DNA from: Methanomassiliicoccaceae archaeon COG_1
Lineage (GTDB): Archaea > Thermoplasmatota > Thermoplasmata > Methanomassiliicoccales > Methanomethylophilaceae
DNA length: 64,000 nt
Reading direction: 5' to 3'
Assembly (NCBI GenBank): GCA_028561875.1
Contig: JAQQTI010000001.1
Location: 124,001 to 188,000 of the forward strand
Shown piece by piece: positions 52,173 to 61,972 of this stretch. The position numbers and the translations under genes were made by a program. The first letter of the stretch is position 1. Each line of letters opens with the position of its first letter. The notes below the pieces were generated by a model. It did no database searches, was not told the origin of the DNA, and was given only the letters and a program-made list of their open reading frames with translations.

Positions 52173-52550
52173 TTACTTGGATTTGCCGCTGTTCCTGAAA
52201 GCCATCGTCGTGCCGACGGCGGCGATGCCGATGAGCAGCACCGCGGCGGTGATTACAGCGCTGGTCTCGAACGAGAGCATCAGCATGACGAGGCCGGCGA
52301 GGGCCACCATTGTTCCGGCGGCCAGCCTGTAGTCGGATTCGGAGGGTCCGAACTTGTCGGGCTCGCCGCTGTACGCGAACGATATGGCGGTGATGCCGAT
52401 GCCGGCGATCAGGACGAACAGCCCGATGATGCCGAGGGCATCCACGTCGGTGAACTCCGCGCACAGGAGCGCCACCGCGGCGGCCACGATGACGAAGGCC
52501 GTCAGGATGGCGCCCTTGGTCCTGTAGGCGCTACCTTTGTTGTCTACCAT
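52173..52550 (-). CDS. Small four-helix membrane protein of the SPFH cluster
   Basis: Four hydrophobic helices (ILTAFVIVAAAVALLCAEFT, LGIIGLFVLIAGIGITAISF, LAAGTMVALAGLVMLMLSFE, AVITAAVLLIGIAAVGTTMA) with short loops. No family recognised. It may be the membrane partner of the cluster. Start ATG 52550 (MVDNKGSAYRTKG). Ends TAA. Confidence 0.65.
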   Translation of the reverse strand: MVDNKGSAYRTKGAILTAFVIVAAAVALLCAEFTDVDALGIIGLFVLIAGIGITAISFAYSGEPDKFGPSESDYRLAAGTMVALAGLVMLMLSFETSAVITAAVLLIGIAAVGTTMAFRNSGKSK

Positions 52551-52575
52551 TCCAATCACTTCCGTCTTCCAATTC

Positions 52576-54120
52576 TCATACGATAATAAGTTGCCCCAGG
52601 TCCGTCCGGCCGATGCGGTCGGGGACGAGGGCGCCGAACCCCTTCGGCGCTATTATCCCGCTACCCGAAATCTGGCAGGGGACGTAGACGATGCCCGAGA
52701 CTTCTGGGTTGCTCAGTTTGATTTTTCCGTTGCTCTGTGCCGCCTGGGAGATGTACATCTCGGCGAGCCTCTCCGCCTCGCGGCGGGTGCTCAGAGGGAC
52801 GACGATCCTCCTCCCCGAGGCGGACCCCGGGGACGCGGAGTCGGCAAGGGCCCTCACCTCTTGCCCTCTGCTGATGCTCTTCTCGGTACCAGCGAGGCTG
52901 GCCCCTATACCCTCGTTGTATCCCGCGCCAAACACGTCGGTGACGGCGGTGCGCGGGCTCGTCAGACAGGCCTGGTCGATGACGAAGTCGGCCGAGACAA
53001 GGAGCCGCTCGTCCACCTCCACCCCACGCTTTTTCCATAGCGCGCCGGATTGGAAGCTGTACCTCAGTTCAACGTCCCAGAATGGGACTAGGATGTCTCC
53101 GCTCCCGGATGCGACCCTGATGTCCGCGCCTCCGTTCTTCGCCTTGACGCACTCCGAGAGATACCCGAGAATCTCTCCCAGCCTGTCGCGGTTGCCGAGC
53201 ATCCCCGCCCACACGCCCACTTTCGGATAGGAGTAGGTGTTGATGCGGCGGACGGCGTCGAGGACCTCGAGCGGGTTCTCCGTCGTGTCCACGCGCCTGG
53301 ATAGAGTTTCGAGCGACTCAGCCTGTTTGAGCTCCTCAAGGACGGCCGGGCCCATTATCGCCACTTTCATGTTGGTCAGTGCGCTCTGCCTGGCCTTCTG
53401 CAGGAGCCCCTTCCCATTCTGGAAATGAGGGTAGCTCGAGGCGATATCGCCGTTCAGGAGCGTCTCGCAGCCCTGGCAGAGCTCGGCGAGCCCTTCGAAC
53501 CGGTCGACGGCGGGCTGGTAGCCCTCGGCCTTCGAGAAGTCCGCGGCGGCCTCCTTGAAGTTATTCGACATGAGGATGTAGCGTCCGGGCTTATCCTCTT
53601 TGAGGATCTTCGAGTTGTTGATGAGGAGCGCGTAAGCATCCGATAGGCTCTTCGCCTCGCGAAGCGACCTTCCGCTGTTCTCGTCTACGGCGGCGAGCGG
53701 CTCCACGCCGTTAAGCTTCTCCCCGAACTCGAATATCTGTGAGGCGGGGTGCTGCGGGTTGACGTCCGTCTTCACCATGAACGGGGTGACCATCATCGAG
53801 TGAGACAGGAGGGACGAGAGCGCGAACTTGTACTCGTTGAACTCGAGGTCGATTCTGGGCTTGACGTTGGTCATGTAGATGTTGTAGCGGGCCACACCGT
53901 CCACGCCGGTGGGCTGTGCCGTGGCGATGCCGCCGGGGACCGTCTTGTTGATCCAAGAGCGGACCTGTCCCATCAGCTGTTCCAGGTACGCCTCGGCGTC
54001 AATCCTCTGCTGCGAGGTGCCGCAGCTCTGGCAGGTGACGAAGGAGGCATCGCCCCTGATGCTCTCTGGGTCGAGCGGGGCTCCGCAGTACTTGCACCGG
54101 AGGGTGACCATGTTGTCCAT
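52576..54120 (-). CDS. Large zinc-ribbon protein of the SPFH cluster
   Basis: A 514-residue soluble protein. It starts with a zinc ribbon, LRCKYCGAPLDPESIRGDAS then CQSCGTSQQ, followed by helical and TPR-like regions (AVDRFEGLAELCQGCETLLN, with another CxxC) and a C-terminal beta-rich part. ATG 54120 follows AGGTGA. I do not recognise the family. Ends TGA. Confidence 0.65.
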   Translation of the reverse strand: MDNMVTLRCKYCGAPLDPESIRGDASFVTCQSCGTSQQRIDAEAYLEQLMGQVRSWINKTVPGGIATAQPTGVDGVARYNIYMTNVKPRIDLEFNEYKFALSSLLSHSMMVTPFMVKTDVNPQHPASQIFEFGEKLNGVEPLAAVDENSGRSLREAKSLSDAYALLINNSKILKEDKPGRYILMSNNFKEAAADFSKAEGYQPAVDRFEGLAELCQGCETLLNGDIASSYPHFQNGKGLLQKARQSALTNMKVAIMGPAVLEELKQAESLETLSRRVDTTENPLEVLDAVRRINTYSYPKVGVWAGMLGNRDRLGEILGYLSECVKAKNGGADIRVASGSGDILVPFWDVELRYSFQSGALWKKRGVEVDERLLVSADFVIDQACLTSPRTAVTDVFGAGYNEGIGASLAGTEKSISRGQEVRALADSASPGSASGRRIVVPLSTRREAERLAEMYISQAAQSNGKIKLSNPEVSGIVYVPCQISGSGIIAPKGFGALVPDRIGRTDLGQLIIV

Positions 54121-54128
54121 TTCCGTCT

Positions 54129-55052
54129 TCACCTGCTCGCCATCGCGATGGAGGCGCGCACGCTGCGGATTTCCGCCATGAGGCGGGCCTCCATCGCCGT
54201 CATCTCCGCCATGGTGCGGTCGTAGTACCCCCGGGAGATCTCGTCCGAGCGGTTCGAAATCGCCGTGAAGCACGGCTTGCACATGTAGATGGAGGAGAAC
54301 TGCGGGCTGGCGGCGCGGACGACCTCCTTGTCGATGCCCTGTTTGAATATCGGCGTGATGTCGCTCGAGACGGCAATGAAGTGTACGCCCTCGCCACTCA
54401 TCGTGCGGCCGCACAGCCAGCATTTTGCGGAGAGTGAGTATTGGCGGCTCAGCCTCATGTCCGCATCTCCGTCCTCACCGAGCATCTTGCGGAAGGTGGC
54501 GGCCATCTGCATGTACTCGGCGGCCTGTTTCGGGTTGGAGTAGACGACCCCCCTCCCCAGAGTCTCGTAGGCCAGGGCCTGTAATATGTTGGACTCCCTG
54601 GTCCCGGTGTACCCGGAGTCGCCCTCGAACATCTCGCGGAGGAGCATCGGCCGGTCGCCGATCTGCGAGGCGAACGCTCCCGCCGCGGCGATGAGGGCCT
54701 GTCCCTTCCTCTCGTACTCTCTGTCGTCGATGGAGTCCGCCTCGATCTCCTGCACCGATAGCTCGCATTCCGAGGCGAGGGCGGCGGCGTCCACGTCGGT
54801 GAGGCCAAAGCGGAAACTGGACTCGCCGTATTTGCCGAGGGCGGCGGCGACGGCCCGGTAGTGGGAGACGTTTCCGCGGTCCCCCCTGAGGCGCAATAAG
54901 GCGAGCATGAGTTCCGCCATGGCACTCTTGGAAGAACCCTTGCGTACGGCATCGCCGAACTTGTCCTCCGCCTCCCGCCAGTTCTTCCTCGTGATGGCAT
55001 CAAGGCCAGCGCTGTAGAGCTCGTCCCCGCTTTTGAACAGTGAGAAACCCAT
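54129..55052 (-). CDS. TPR-like protein with zinc site, first gene of the SPFH cluster
   Basis: The 307-residue protein starts MGFSLFKSGDELYSAGLDAI with TPR-like helices (ITRKNWREAEDKFGDAVRKG), continues helical, and has zinc-type pairs CWLCGRTMSGEG and MCKPCFTA plus a C-terminal helix. ATG 55052 is chosen over an upstream frame that enters the promoter region. It could organise the cluster's complex. Ends TGA, nine bases before the next gene. Confidence 0.65.
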   Translation of the reverse strand: MGFSLFKSGDELYSAGLDAITRKNWREAEDKFGDAVRKGSSKSAMAELMLALLRLRGDRGNVSHYRAVAAALGKYGESSFRFGLTDVDAAALASECELSVQEIEADSIDDREYERKGQALIAAAGAFASQIGDRPMLLREMFEGDSGYTGTRESNILQALAYETLGRGVVYSNPKQAAEYMQMAATFRKMLGEDGDADMRLSRQYSLSAKCWLCGRTMSGEGVHFIAVSSDITPIFKQGIDKEVVRAASPQFSSIYMCKPCFTAISNRSDEISRGYYDRTMAEMTAMEARLMAEIRSVRASIAMASR

Positions 55053-55322
55053 TTTCACACTTCCGATTTCGAAGTAAGCAAACATTGCGGACTTTCTTTT
55101 TTAATTTACCCCCTTTTACATTTCCAGGTTACTGGGCAATCCTGCGCGACGAGACTGGCAATACGCATGTCTAACATCCGGCGCGGGTACGGTGAAAAAG
55201 TTAGACAAATGTACATTTCATCAATTAAATAATGCAATTATGATGAATCTATATGTTAAAAACGATACAATTATCACAAATCTGACAAAACTATATAACC
55301 CATAAGCGAACAATATCCCCGC
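55053..55322. promoter_or_regulatory. Divergent promoter region, SPFH cluster and glutamine synthetase
   Basis: AT-rich 270 bp. CTATATAAC (55291-55299) is 24-32 bp before the glnA ATG at 55323, a strong TATA box for a leaderless mRNA. On the other strand AATTAAAAAAG (about 55096-55106) may serve the SPFH cluster. Confidence 0.55.
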
Positions 55323-57506
55323 ATGGAGAACTACAGGTTCGGTGCCGTGGCTAGGGCCAACGCCAAGGAGCCGCTCGACCCCGTGCCGCCCGCGTCGGAG
55401 ATTTCGCGCTACTACGGATGCAAGGTCTTCAACAGGACGAACATGAGGAAGTACCTCTCGGAAGGCACCCGCCGTACGATCTACGAGACCGTGGAGAAAG
55501 GAGTGGTGCTCGACCCCAAGGTGGCCGACCATGTCGCCGAGGGCATGAAGCGCTGGGCCATGGACATGGGCGCGACCCATTACACCCACTGGTTCCAGCC
55601 CCTGACGGGCGGCACGGCCGAGAAGCACGATTCCTTCGCCACCCCCCGCGGGCGCGACGAGTCCATCGAGAGGTTCAGCGGGGAGATGCTGCGCCAGGCG
55701 GAGCCCGACGCGTCGTCCTTTCCCAGCGGCGGGATCAGGAACATCTTCGAGGCCAGAGGCTACACCGCATGGGACCCCTCCTCCCCGGCGTTCGTCATCG
55801 GCGACACCCTGTGCATCCCCACGGTGTTCGTGTCCTACACCGGCGAGGCCCTGGATTTCAAAGTGCCGCTGATGAGGTCGGAGAGCGCCGTCACGGCCGC
55901 CGCGGGGGACGTCCTCGAGTACTTCGGCGAGAGGGGCGAGGTCATCCACTCCTATCTCGGCTGGGAGCAGGAGTACTTTCTGGTGGACAGGGACCTCTAC
56001 TACATGCGCCCCGACCTGGTCATGGCCGACAGGACCCTGATCGGTCACGCCAGCGCCCGCAGCCAGCAGCTGGATGACCACTATTTCGCATCAATTCCGC
56101 CGCGGGTGATGGCGTTCATGAGAGAGCTGGAATTCGAAGCCTATGGGCTAGGTATCCCGCTCAAGACCAGGCACAACGAGGCCGCCCCGAACCAGTTCGA
56201 GGCCGCCCCGGTTTACGAGGCCGCGAACCTCGCCAACGACCACAACCTCCTGCTTATGTCGCTGATGAAGAACCTCGCCGAGAAGCACGGCTTCGAGGTG
56301 CTGCTCCACGAAAAGCCCTTCGCCGGCGTGAACGGCAGCGGGAAGCACTGCAACTGGTCCCTGGGCACGGAGTCGGGCATCGGCCTGATGGCCCCCGGGA
56401 AGACCGACGAGGAGAACCTCCGCTTCCTGTGCTTCATGGCCAACGTCCTCATGGCGGTTTACGAGAACAACTCGCTCCTCAAGGCGACGGTGATGAGCGC
56501 ATCGAACTCCAACAGGTTCGGCGCCAACGAGGCCCCGCCCTCAATCATCTCCTGCTTCCTTGGTGATCAGGTCAGCGCCGCCTTCGAGAAGCTTCTGAAG
56601 ACAAAGGACATGGTGAAGTTCGGGCCGAAGAAGGGCTACAGCATTGGCATCCCTCAGATTCCGGAGCTGCTGCTCGACAACACCGACCGCAACAGGACAT
56701 CCCCGTTTGCCTTCACGGGGAACAGGTTCGAGTTCAGGGCGGTCGGCTCCAGCCAGAACTGCTCCGGGCCGATCACCGTGCTGAACACCATCCTGGCCTA
56801 CCAGCTCAGGAGGTTCAAGGCCGCGGTCGACAGGAGGATCGCCGACGGCGCCCCGCCCATGCAGGCGGTGCTCGACGAGACGAGGGAGACCTACCGCGCC
56901 TGTCGCGACGTCTGCTTCGACGGGAACGGGTACTCCGAGGAGTGGAAGAAGGAGGCGGAGAGGCGCGGCCTCGACTGCGGGCTGTCCGTCCCTGAATCTC
57001 TGCGCGCGTTCACCTCCGAGCAGAGCGTCCGCGCCTTCGGCGACGTCGGGGTGATGTCCGAGGCCGAACTGGAGTCCAGGAAGGAGGTCTTCCTCGAGAC
57101 CTACTGCCGCAAGGTGGCCATCGAGGCAAGGGTGCTCAGTGATATGACGACGAACCACGTGATCCCGGTGGCGATCCGCTACCAGAACATGCTGGTGGAG
57201 AACGTCAGGGACCTCAAGGAGGTCTGCCAGCCCAAGGACTTCCAGAGGCTCTCCGCTTCGCAGATGGACCTGATCGAATGCATCGCGTCAGACATCGCCG
57301 AAGCGGAGAAGACGGTGGATGCCCTTGATGCCGAGGTGGAGGAGTTGCAGGCCGGGCCGGAGGGCTACGACGCCGCCGTGCGCTACCAGAATGAGGTGGT
57401 GCCGATGCTCGAGGAGATCCGCAAGCACGTCGACTCACTGGAGATGATGATCGACGACCAGATGTGGCCGTTGCCTAAGTACAGGGAACTCCTCTTCGTG
57501 CACTGA
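55323..57506 (+). CDS. glnA: Glutamine synthetase type III
   Basis: A 727-residue GSIII-type enzyme (ATP, glutamate and ammonia to glutamine), much longer than GSI. GSIII features: GAVARANAKEPLDPVPP N-terminus, THYTHWFQPLTGGTAEKHDS, LGWEQEYFLVDRDLYYMRPD, HNEAAPNQFEAAPVYEAAN, the GVNGSGKHCNWSLGT site and NRTSPFAFTGNRFEFRAVGS, with a long helical C-terminal tail. GSIII is mainly bacterial, so this gene may be acquired. Ends TGA. Confidence 0.95.
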   Translation: MENYRFGAVARANAKEPLDPVPPASEISRYYGCKVFNRTNMRKYLSEGTRRTIYETVEKGVVLDPKVADHVAEGMKRWAMDMGATHYTHWFQPLTGGTAEKHDSFATPRGRDESIERFSGEMLRQAEPDASSFPSGGIRNIFEARGYTAWDPSSPAFVIGDTLCIPTVFVSYTGEALDFKVPLMRSESAVTAAAGDVLEYFGERGEVIHSYLGWEQEYFLVDRDLYYMRPDLVMADRTLIGHASARSQQLDDHYFASIPPRVMAFMRELEFEAYGLGIPLKTRHNEAAPNQFEAAPVYEAANLANDHNLLLMSLMKNLAEKHGFEVLLHEKPFAGVNGSGKHCNWSLGTESGIGLMAPGKTDEENLRFLCFMANVLMAVYENNSLLKATVMSASNSNRFGANEAPPSIISCFLGDQVSAAFEKLLKTKDMVKFGPKKGYSIGIPQIPELLLDNTDRNRTSPFAFTGNRFEFRAVGSSQNCSGPITVLNTILAYQLRRFKAAVDRRIADGAPPMQAVLDETRETYRACRDVCFDGNGYSEEWKKEAERRGLDCGLSVPESLRAFTSEQSVRAFGDVGVMSEAELESRKEVFLETYCRKVAIEARVLSDMTTNHVIPVAIRYQNMLVENVRDLKEVCQPKDFQRLSASQMDLIECIASDIAEAEKTVDALDAEVEELQAGPEGYDAAVRYQNEVVPMLEEIRKHVDSLEMMIDDQMWPLPKYRELLFVH

Positions 57507-57780
57507 AACCACTTCCGGGCCCCCGACGACCCGTCCTCGGTCCTCCCGCGGGGCCTCCATCTATTTACAATAAGGATAAAATAATTCTCAATTATCATTT
57601 TTCGGAATATGTATATTCGTTACAAATTCTATCGAACTTCTAATAGTCCAGTAATCTACAATAACTAATCCAATAAGTTATCTACCTTCGGTTGTAATGA
57701 TTCGGAGTGATTATATAGAAGAACTAACAATCACATCTCAGCATCCGCGGAATCGCGGAGAGTGAAAGGAGAATCTTAAA
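57507..57780. promoter_or_regulatory. AT-rich promoter region of the thermosome gene
   Basis: Low-GC 274 bp. TTATATAGAA (57711-57720) is the likely TATA box; AAAGGAG (57767-57773) is a ribosome site about eight bases before the ATG. No gene seen. Confidence 0.6.
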
Positions 57781-59400
57781 ATGGGTATGGGCAACGCACC
57801 CGTGCTTATCCTCAGGGAGGGCACGAAGAGAGACAAAGGCAAGGACGCTCAGTTCAACAACATCACCGCCGCGAGGACCATCGCGGACGCCGTGAGGAGC
57901 AGTCTCGGACCGAAAGGTATGGACAAGATGCTCGTCGACTCGCTCGGCGACGTCGTCATAACAAACGACGGCGTGACGATCCTCAAGGAGATGGACGTGC
58001 AGCACCCTGCCGCGAAGATGCTCGTGGAGGTCGCGAAGGCGCAGGACCAGGAGGTCGGCGACGGGACCACCACCTCCGTCATCATCGCTGGCGAGCTCCT
58101 CAAGAAGGCGCTCGACCTCATAGACTCCAACGTCCATCCGACCACCATCACCGCCGGGTACAGGATGGCCAACGACAAGGCGCAGAAGACCCTCGAATCA
58201 GTCTCCAAGAAGGTCTCCATCGGCGATGACGCTCTGCTCAGGCAGATCGCCGAGAACGCGATGATCAGCAAGCAGGTCAGCGCCTCGAAGGAGTTCTTCG
58301 CCAAGATGGTCGTCGACGCCGTCAAGACCATCGTCGAGACCGACGAGAAGGGCAAGCACTCCGTCAACCTGAAGAACATCCAGACCGTGAAGAAGGCCGG
58401 CGCGAACATGGAGCAGTCCGAGCTCATCAAAGGGCTCGTCATCGACAAGGAGCCCGTCGTTCCGACCATGCCCAAGGTGGTCGAGAACGCGAAGATAGCC
58501 CTCGTCGACGCCGCTTTCGAGGTCAAGAAGCCTGAAGTCGACGCCAAAATCCAGATCACCGACCCCGACATGCTCGCGCAGTTCGTCGCCGAGGAGGAGA
58601 AGATCCTTAAGGGGATGGTAGAGAAGGTCAAGAAGGCCGGCGCCAACGTCGTCTTCTGCCAGAAGGGCATCGACGATCTCGCGCAGCACTTCTTCGCGAA
58701 GGAGGGCATCTACGCCTGCCGCCGCGTCAAGAAGAGCGACATGGAGAGGCTGGGCCGCAGCACCAACGCCGCCATCATCTCGAAGATTGACGACATCGCC
58801 TCCGAGGACCTGGGTAAGGCGAAAAAGGTCGAGCTCAAGTACGTCGGCGATGAGCAGATGACCTTCATCACCGGTTGCAAGGACCCCAAGACCGTCTCCA
58901 TCCTCGTGAGGGGAGGCACCAACCACGTCGCCGACGAGGTCGAGAGGTCGCTCGTCGACGCCTGGTCCGTCGTCAAGGTGTCCATCGAGGACGGCATGAT
59001 CGTGACTGGCGGCGGGTCCACCGCGATGGAGGTCGCCATGGCCGTTCGCGATTACGCCGCGTCCGTCGGCGGAAGGGAGCAGATCGCCATCGAGGCCTTC
59101 GCCTCCGCCATGGAGATAGTCCCCACCGCGCTCGCGCAGAACGCGGGCCTCGACCCGATCAACATGGTCATCGAGATGAGGAAGCAGCACAAGGCGGGCA
59201 AGAGGTACGCCGGAATCAATCCGTTCACGGGCAAGGTCGAGGACATGATGAAGCTCAACGTCATCGAGCCATACAGGATTGGGAAACAGGCCATCAACTC
59301 GGCCACCGACGCGGCCGTCATGATTCTCAGGATCGACGACGTGATCGCCTCCAAGAACGGTCCCGCCAACCCCGACGGACCCGCTCCAGACATGGATTGA
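57781..59400 (+). CDS. Thermosome (group II chaperonin) subunit
   Basis: A 539-residue CCT/TF55-type chaperonin: VRSSLGPKGMDKMLVDSLGD, the ATP-site VGDGTTTSVIIAGELL, VTNDGVTI-like motif and the end GGSTAMEVAMAVRDYA with INPFTGKVEDM. It folds proteins in a double-ring ATP-driven chamber. No CGA codon was seen in the parts I read. Ends TGA. The GrpE-DnaK-DnaJ genes follow directly. Confidence 0.96.
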   Translation: MGMGNAPVLILREGTKRDKGKDAQFNNITAARTIADAVRSSLGPKGMDKMLVDSLGDVVITNDGVTILKEMDVQHPAAKMLVEVAKAQDQEVGDGTTTSVIIAGELLKKALDLIDSNVHPTTITAGYRMANDKAQKTLESVSKKVSIGDDALLRQIAENAMISKQVSASKEFFAKMVVDAVKTIVETDEKGKHSVNLKNIQTVKKAGANMEQSELIKGLVIDKEPVVPTMPKVVENAKIALVDAAFEVKKPEVDAKIQITDPDMLAQFVAEEEKILKGMVEKVKKAGANVVFCQKGIDDLAQHFFAKEGIYACRRVKKSDMERLGRSTNAAIISKIDDIASEDLGKAKKVELKYVGDEQMTFITGCKDPKTVSILVRGGTNHVADEVERSLVDAWSVVKVSIEDGMIVTGGGSTAMEVAMAVRDYAASVGGREQIAIEAFASAMEIVPTALAQNAGLDPINMVIEMRKQHKAGKRYAGINPFTGKVEDMMKLNVIEPYRIGKQAINSATDAAVMILRIDDVIASKNGPANPDGPAPDMD

Positions 59401-59470
59401 GCGGAGTTCTGAAAACACCATCCAGCAGGGGGTTTCCACCCCCTGCGAAGCTTGCAAGGAGATGCCACCT

Positions 59471-60061
59471 ATGACTGTGAAGTCTGAAAAGAAGCCCGCC
59501 GCGAAGGCAGAGGAGAAGGCCCCTAAGAAGAAGGAGGAGCCGCTCGCCGCCGCGCTCGCGGAGAGGGACGAGGCTCGTAGGAAGGCCGACGAGTATCTGG
59601 ATATGGCGAGGCGTCTGCAGGCGGATTTCGACAACTACCGCAAGAGGACTGAAAGGGAGAACGAGGAGTACAGGAAGTACGCGACGAGGGGGCTCGTCAC
59701 CGAGCTACTTGACATCGTGGACGATCTCGACCGCGCCCTCGCATCCGCCGGGGACGGCGATCCGCTCGCCGCCGGCGTCGCCGCGGTCAGATGCAACCTG
59801 ACGAAGATTCTCGAGAAGCAGGGGCTCGGGGAGGTCCCCGTGGAGGGGGGATTTGACCCGGGCATGCACGAGGCGTTAATGGTGTGCGAGGGCGACGAGG
59901 AGGGAAGGATCGCCGAGGTGTACCAGAAGGGCTACATGATGGACGGTCGCGTGCTGAGGTACGCGAAGGTCCGGGTAACGAAAAGGAAAGGGTCCGCACC
60001 GGAGCCTGCGAAAGGTATGGCCGGGACGGGCACCAGCGAGAACGACAAGGAAAACGATTGA
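59471..60061 (+). CDS. grpE: GrpE nucleotide-exchange factor
   Basis: The 196-residue GrpE has a Lys/Ala/Glu-rich N-terminus, long helix ([20 protein letters not shown]) and C-terminal beta domain with [10 protein letters not shown] and [20 protein letters not shown] choose ATG 59471 because the ATG at 59462 sits directly on the AAGGAG ribosome site. It releases ADP from DnaK. Ends TGA. Confidence 0.93.
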   Translation: MTVKSEKKPAAKAEEKAPKKKEEPLAAALAERDEARRKADEYLDMARRLQADFDNYRKRTERENEEYRKYATRGLVTELLDIVDDLDRALASAGDGDPLAAGVAAVRCNLTKILEKQGLGEVPVEGGFDPGMHEALMVCEGDEEGRIAEVYQKGYMMDGRVLRYAKVRVTKRKGSAPEPAKGMAGTGTSENDKEND

Positions 60062-60072
60062 GGGTGAAGAAA

Positions 60073-61962
60073 ATGGCATCAGAGAGAATCATAGGCATCG
60101 ATCTCGGCACCAGCAACTCGGCTGCCGCGATCATGGAGGGCGGAAGGCCCACCGTAATCCCGAGCGCGGAGGGAACCAGCGTCGGCGGGAAATCGTTCCC
60201 GTCCTACGTCGCGTTCACCAAGGACGGGCAACTCCTCGTCGGCGAACCAGCGAGGAGGCAGGCCGTCACCAATCCTGAGGGGACCATCAAAAACGTCAAA
60301 AGGAAGATGGGTTCCGACGAGAAGGTCACCGCCCTCGGGAAGGAGTACACGCCACAGCAGATCTCGGCATACATCCTGATGAAAATCAAGAAGGACGCCG
60401 AGGTATTTGTCGGGGAGCCGATTGGCAAGGCAGTCATCACCGTGCCGGCCTACTTCAACGACAATCAGAGGCAGGCCACCAAGGATGCTGGCAAAATCGC
60501 CGGCCTCGACGTGGTCAGGATCATCAACGAGCCCACCGCCGCCGCGCTCGCGTACGGCATCGACAAAGCTGGCGAGTCGCAGAAGATACTCGTGTTCGAC
60601 CTCGGAGGGGGGACGCTAGACGTCACCATCATGGACTTCGACGACGGCGTTTTCCAGGTCATGTCCACATCGGGCGACACGCAGCTCGGAGGTTCCGACA
60701 TGGACGAGGCGCTCACCGAGCACATCACCAAGCAGTTCAAGAACGAGACCGGCATCGATCTCGGCGCAGACAATGCCGCGAGGGTCCGTGTCCGCGAGGC
60801 GGCGGAGAAGGCGAAGATCGAGCTCTCCACCACCATGCAGACCGAGGTGAACCTCCCGTTCATCACCGCCGATGCGTCCGGCCCGAAACACCTCGTGCAG
60901 ACCATCACCCGCGCCAAACTCGAGGAGCTCGTCGCACCCACAGTCGAAAGGTGCAGGGGGCCGATAGAGCAGGCCATCTCCGACGCGAAGCTCTCCGCCA
61001 GCAACATCGACAAGGTCATAATGGTCGGCGGACCCACCCGTATGCCCATCATCCAGAACTTCGTCGAGAACATCGTCGGTCCGAAGATCCAGCACGGCGT
61101 CGATCCGATGGAGTGCGTCTCCATGGGCGCCGCGATCCAGGGGGCCGTCCTGTCGGGGGACGTTAAGGACGTCCTCTTGCTCGACGTCACCCCGCTGACC
61201 CTCGGCATCGAGACCCTCGGCGGCGTTTCCACCCCTCTGATCGAGAGGAACACCACCATCCCGACCAAGAAGAGCCAGGTTTTCTCCACCGCGGCAGACA
61301 ACCAGCCCTCGGTGGAGATCAACGTCGTGCAGGGCGAGAGGAGGATGGCCGCCGACAACACCAGTCTCGGCAGGTTCGTCTTGGACGGCATACCGCCGGC
61401 GCGCCGCGGGGTCCCGCAGATCGAGGTCACATTCGACATCGACGCCAACGGCATCATCAACGTCACCGCAAAGGACAAGGGCACGGGCAAGGAGCAGAAA
61501 ATCACCATCGCCTCGTCCAACAAGCTGTCCAAGGAGGACATCGATGCGGCCATCAAGGACGCCGAGAAGTTCGCTGAAGCGGACAAGAAGAAGGAGGAGC
61601 TGATCAACGCGAAGAACTCCGCCGAGACCCTCGCCTACACCACCCGCAAGTCTCTGGACGAGCTCGGGGACAAGGTGACGCAGGAGGAGCGTGCTTCCGC
61701 TGAGGCCGCACTGAACGATCTCGACGCCGCCGCCAAGGGCGACAGCGTGGACGAGATCGGGAAGAAGACCGAGGCGCTGATGAAGGCTATGGAGCCCATC
61801 AGCAAGAAGATATACGAGAGCGCCACCCCGGAGCAGCAGCAGGCCGCCCAGGAGGCTGCGAGGCAGTACCAGGGGCAGCAGCCTCCGTCGTCGAAGGGGC
61901 CGTCCGAGGACGGCGTCTACGACGCCGACTACAAAATTGTCGATGACGACAAGAAGAACTGA
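60073..61962 (+). CDS. dnaK: Hsp70 chaperone DnaK
   Basis: The 629-residue Hsp70: start [40 protein letters not shown], phosphate-2 [18 protein letters not shown], adenosine motif [16 protein letters not shown], and the substrate-binding domain with [20 protein letters not shown]. Bacterial-type DnaK is patchy in archaea. ATG 60073 gives the standard N-terminus; GTG 60064 is also in frame. Ends TGA. Confidence 0.96.
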   Translation: MASERIIGIDLGTSNSAAAIMEGGRPTVIPSAEGTSVGGKSFPSYVAFTKDGQLLVGEPARRQAVTNPEGTIKNVKRKMGSDEKVTALGKEYTPQQISAYILMKIKKDAEVFVGEPIGKAVITVPAYFNDNQRQATKDAGKIAGLDVVRIINEPTAAALAYGIDKAGESQKILVFDLGGGTLDVTIMDFDDGVFQVMSTSGDTQLGGSDMDEALTEHITKQFKNETGIDLGADNAARVRVREAAEKAKIELSTTMQTEVNLPFITADASGPKHLVQTITRAKLEELVAPTVERCRGPIEQAISDAKLSASNIDKVIMVGGPTRMPIIQNFVENIVGPKIQHGVDPMECVSMGAAIQGAVLSGDVKDVLLLDVTPLTLGIETLGGVSTPLIERNTTIPTKKSQVFSTAADNQPSVEINVVQGERRMAADNTSLGRFVLDGIPPARRGVPQIEVTFDIDANGIINVTAKDKGTGKEQKITIASSNKLSKEDIDAAIKDAEKFAEADKKKEELINAKNSAETLAYTTRKSLDELGDKVTQEERASAEAALNDLDAAAKGDSVDEIGKKTEALMKAMEPISKKIYESATPEQQQAAQEAARQYQGQQPPSSKGPSEDGVYDADYKIVDDDKKN

Positions 61963-61972
61963 GTGAGCCAGA

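Noticed and set aside
52173-54423. Long N-terminal extension of the zinc-ribbon gene to 54423
   Set aside because: The upstream part is an out-of-frame shadow of the TPR-like gene. The zinc ribbon and ribosome site define the start at 54120.
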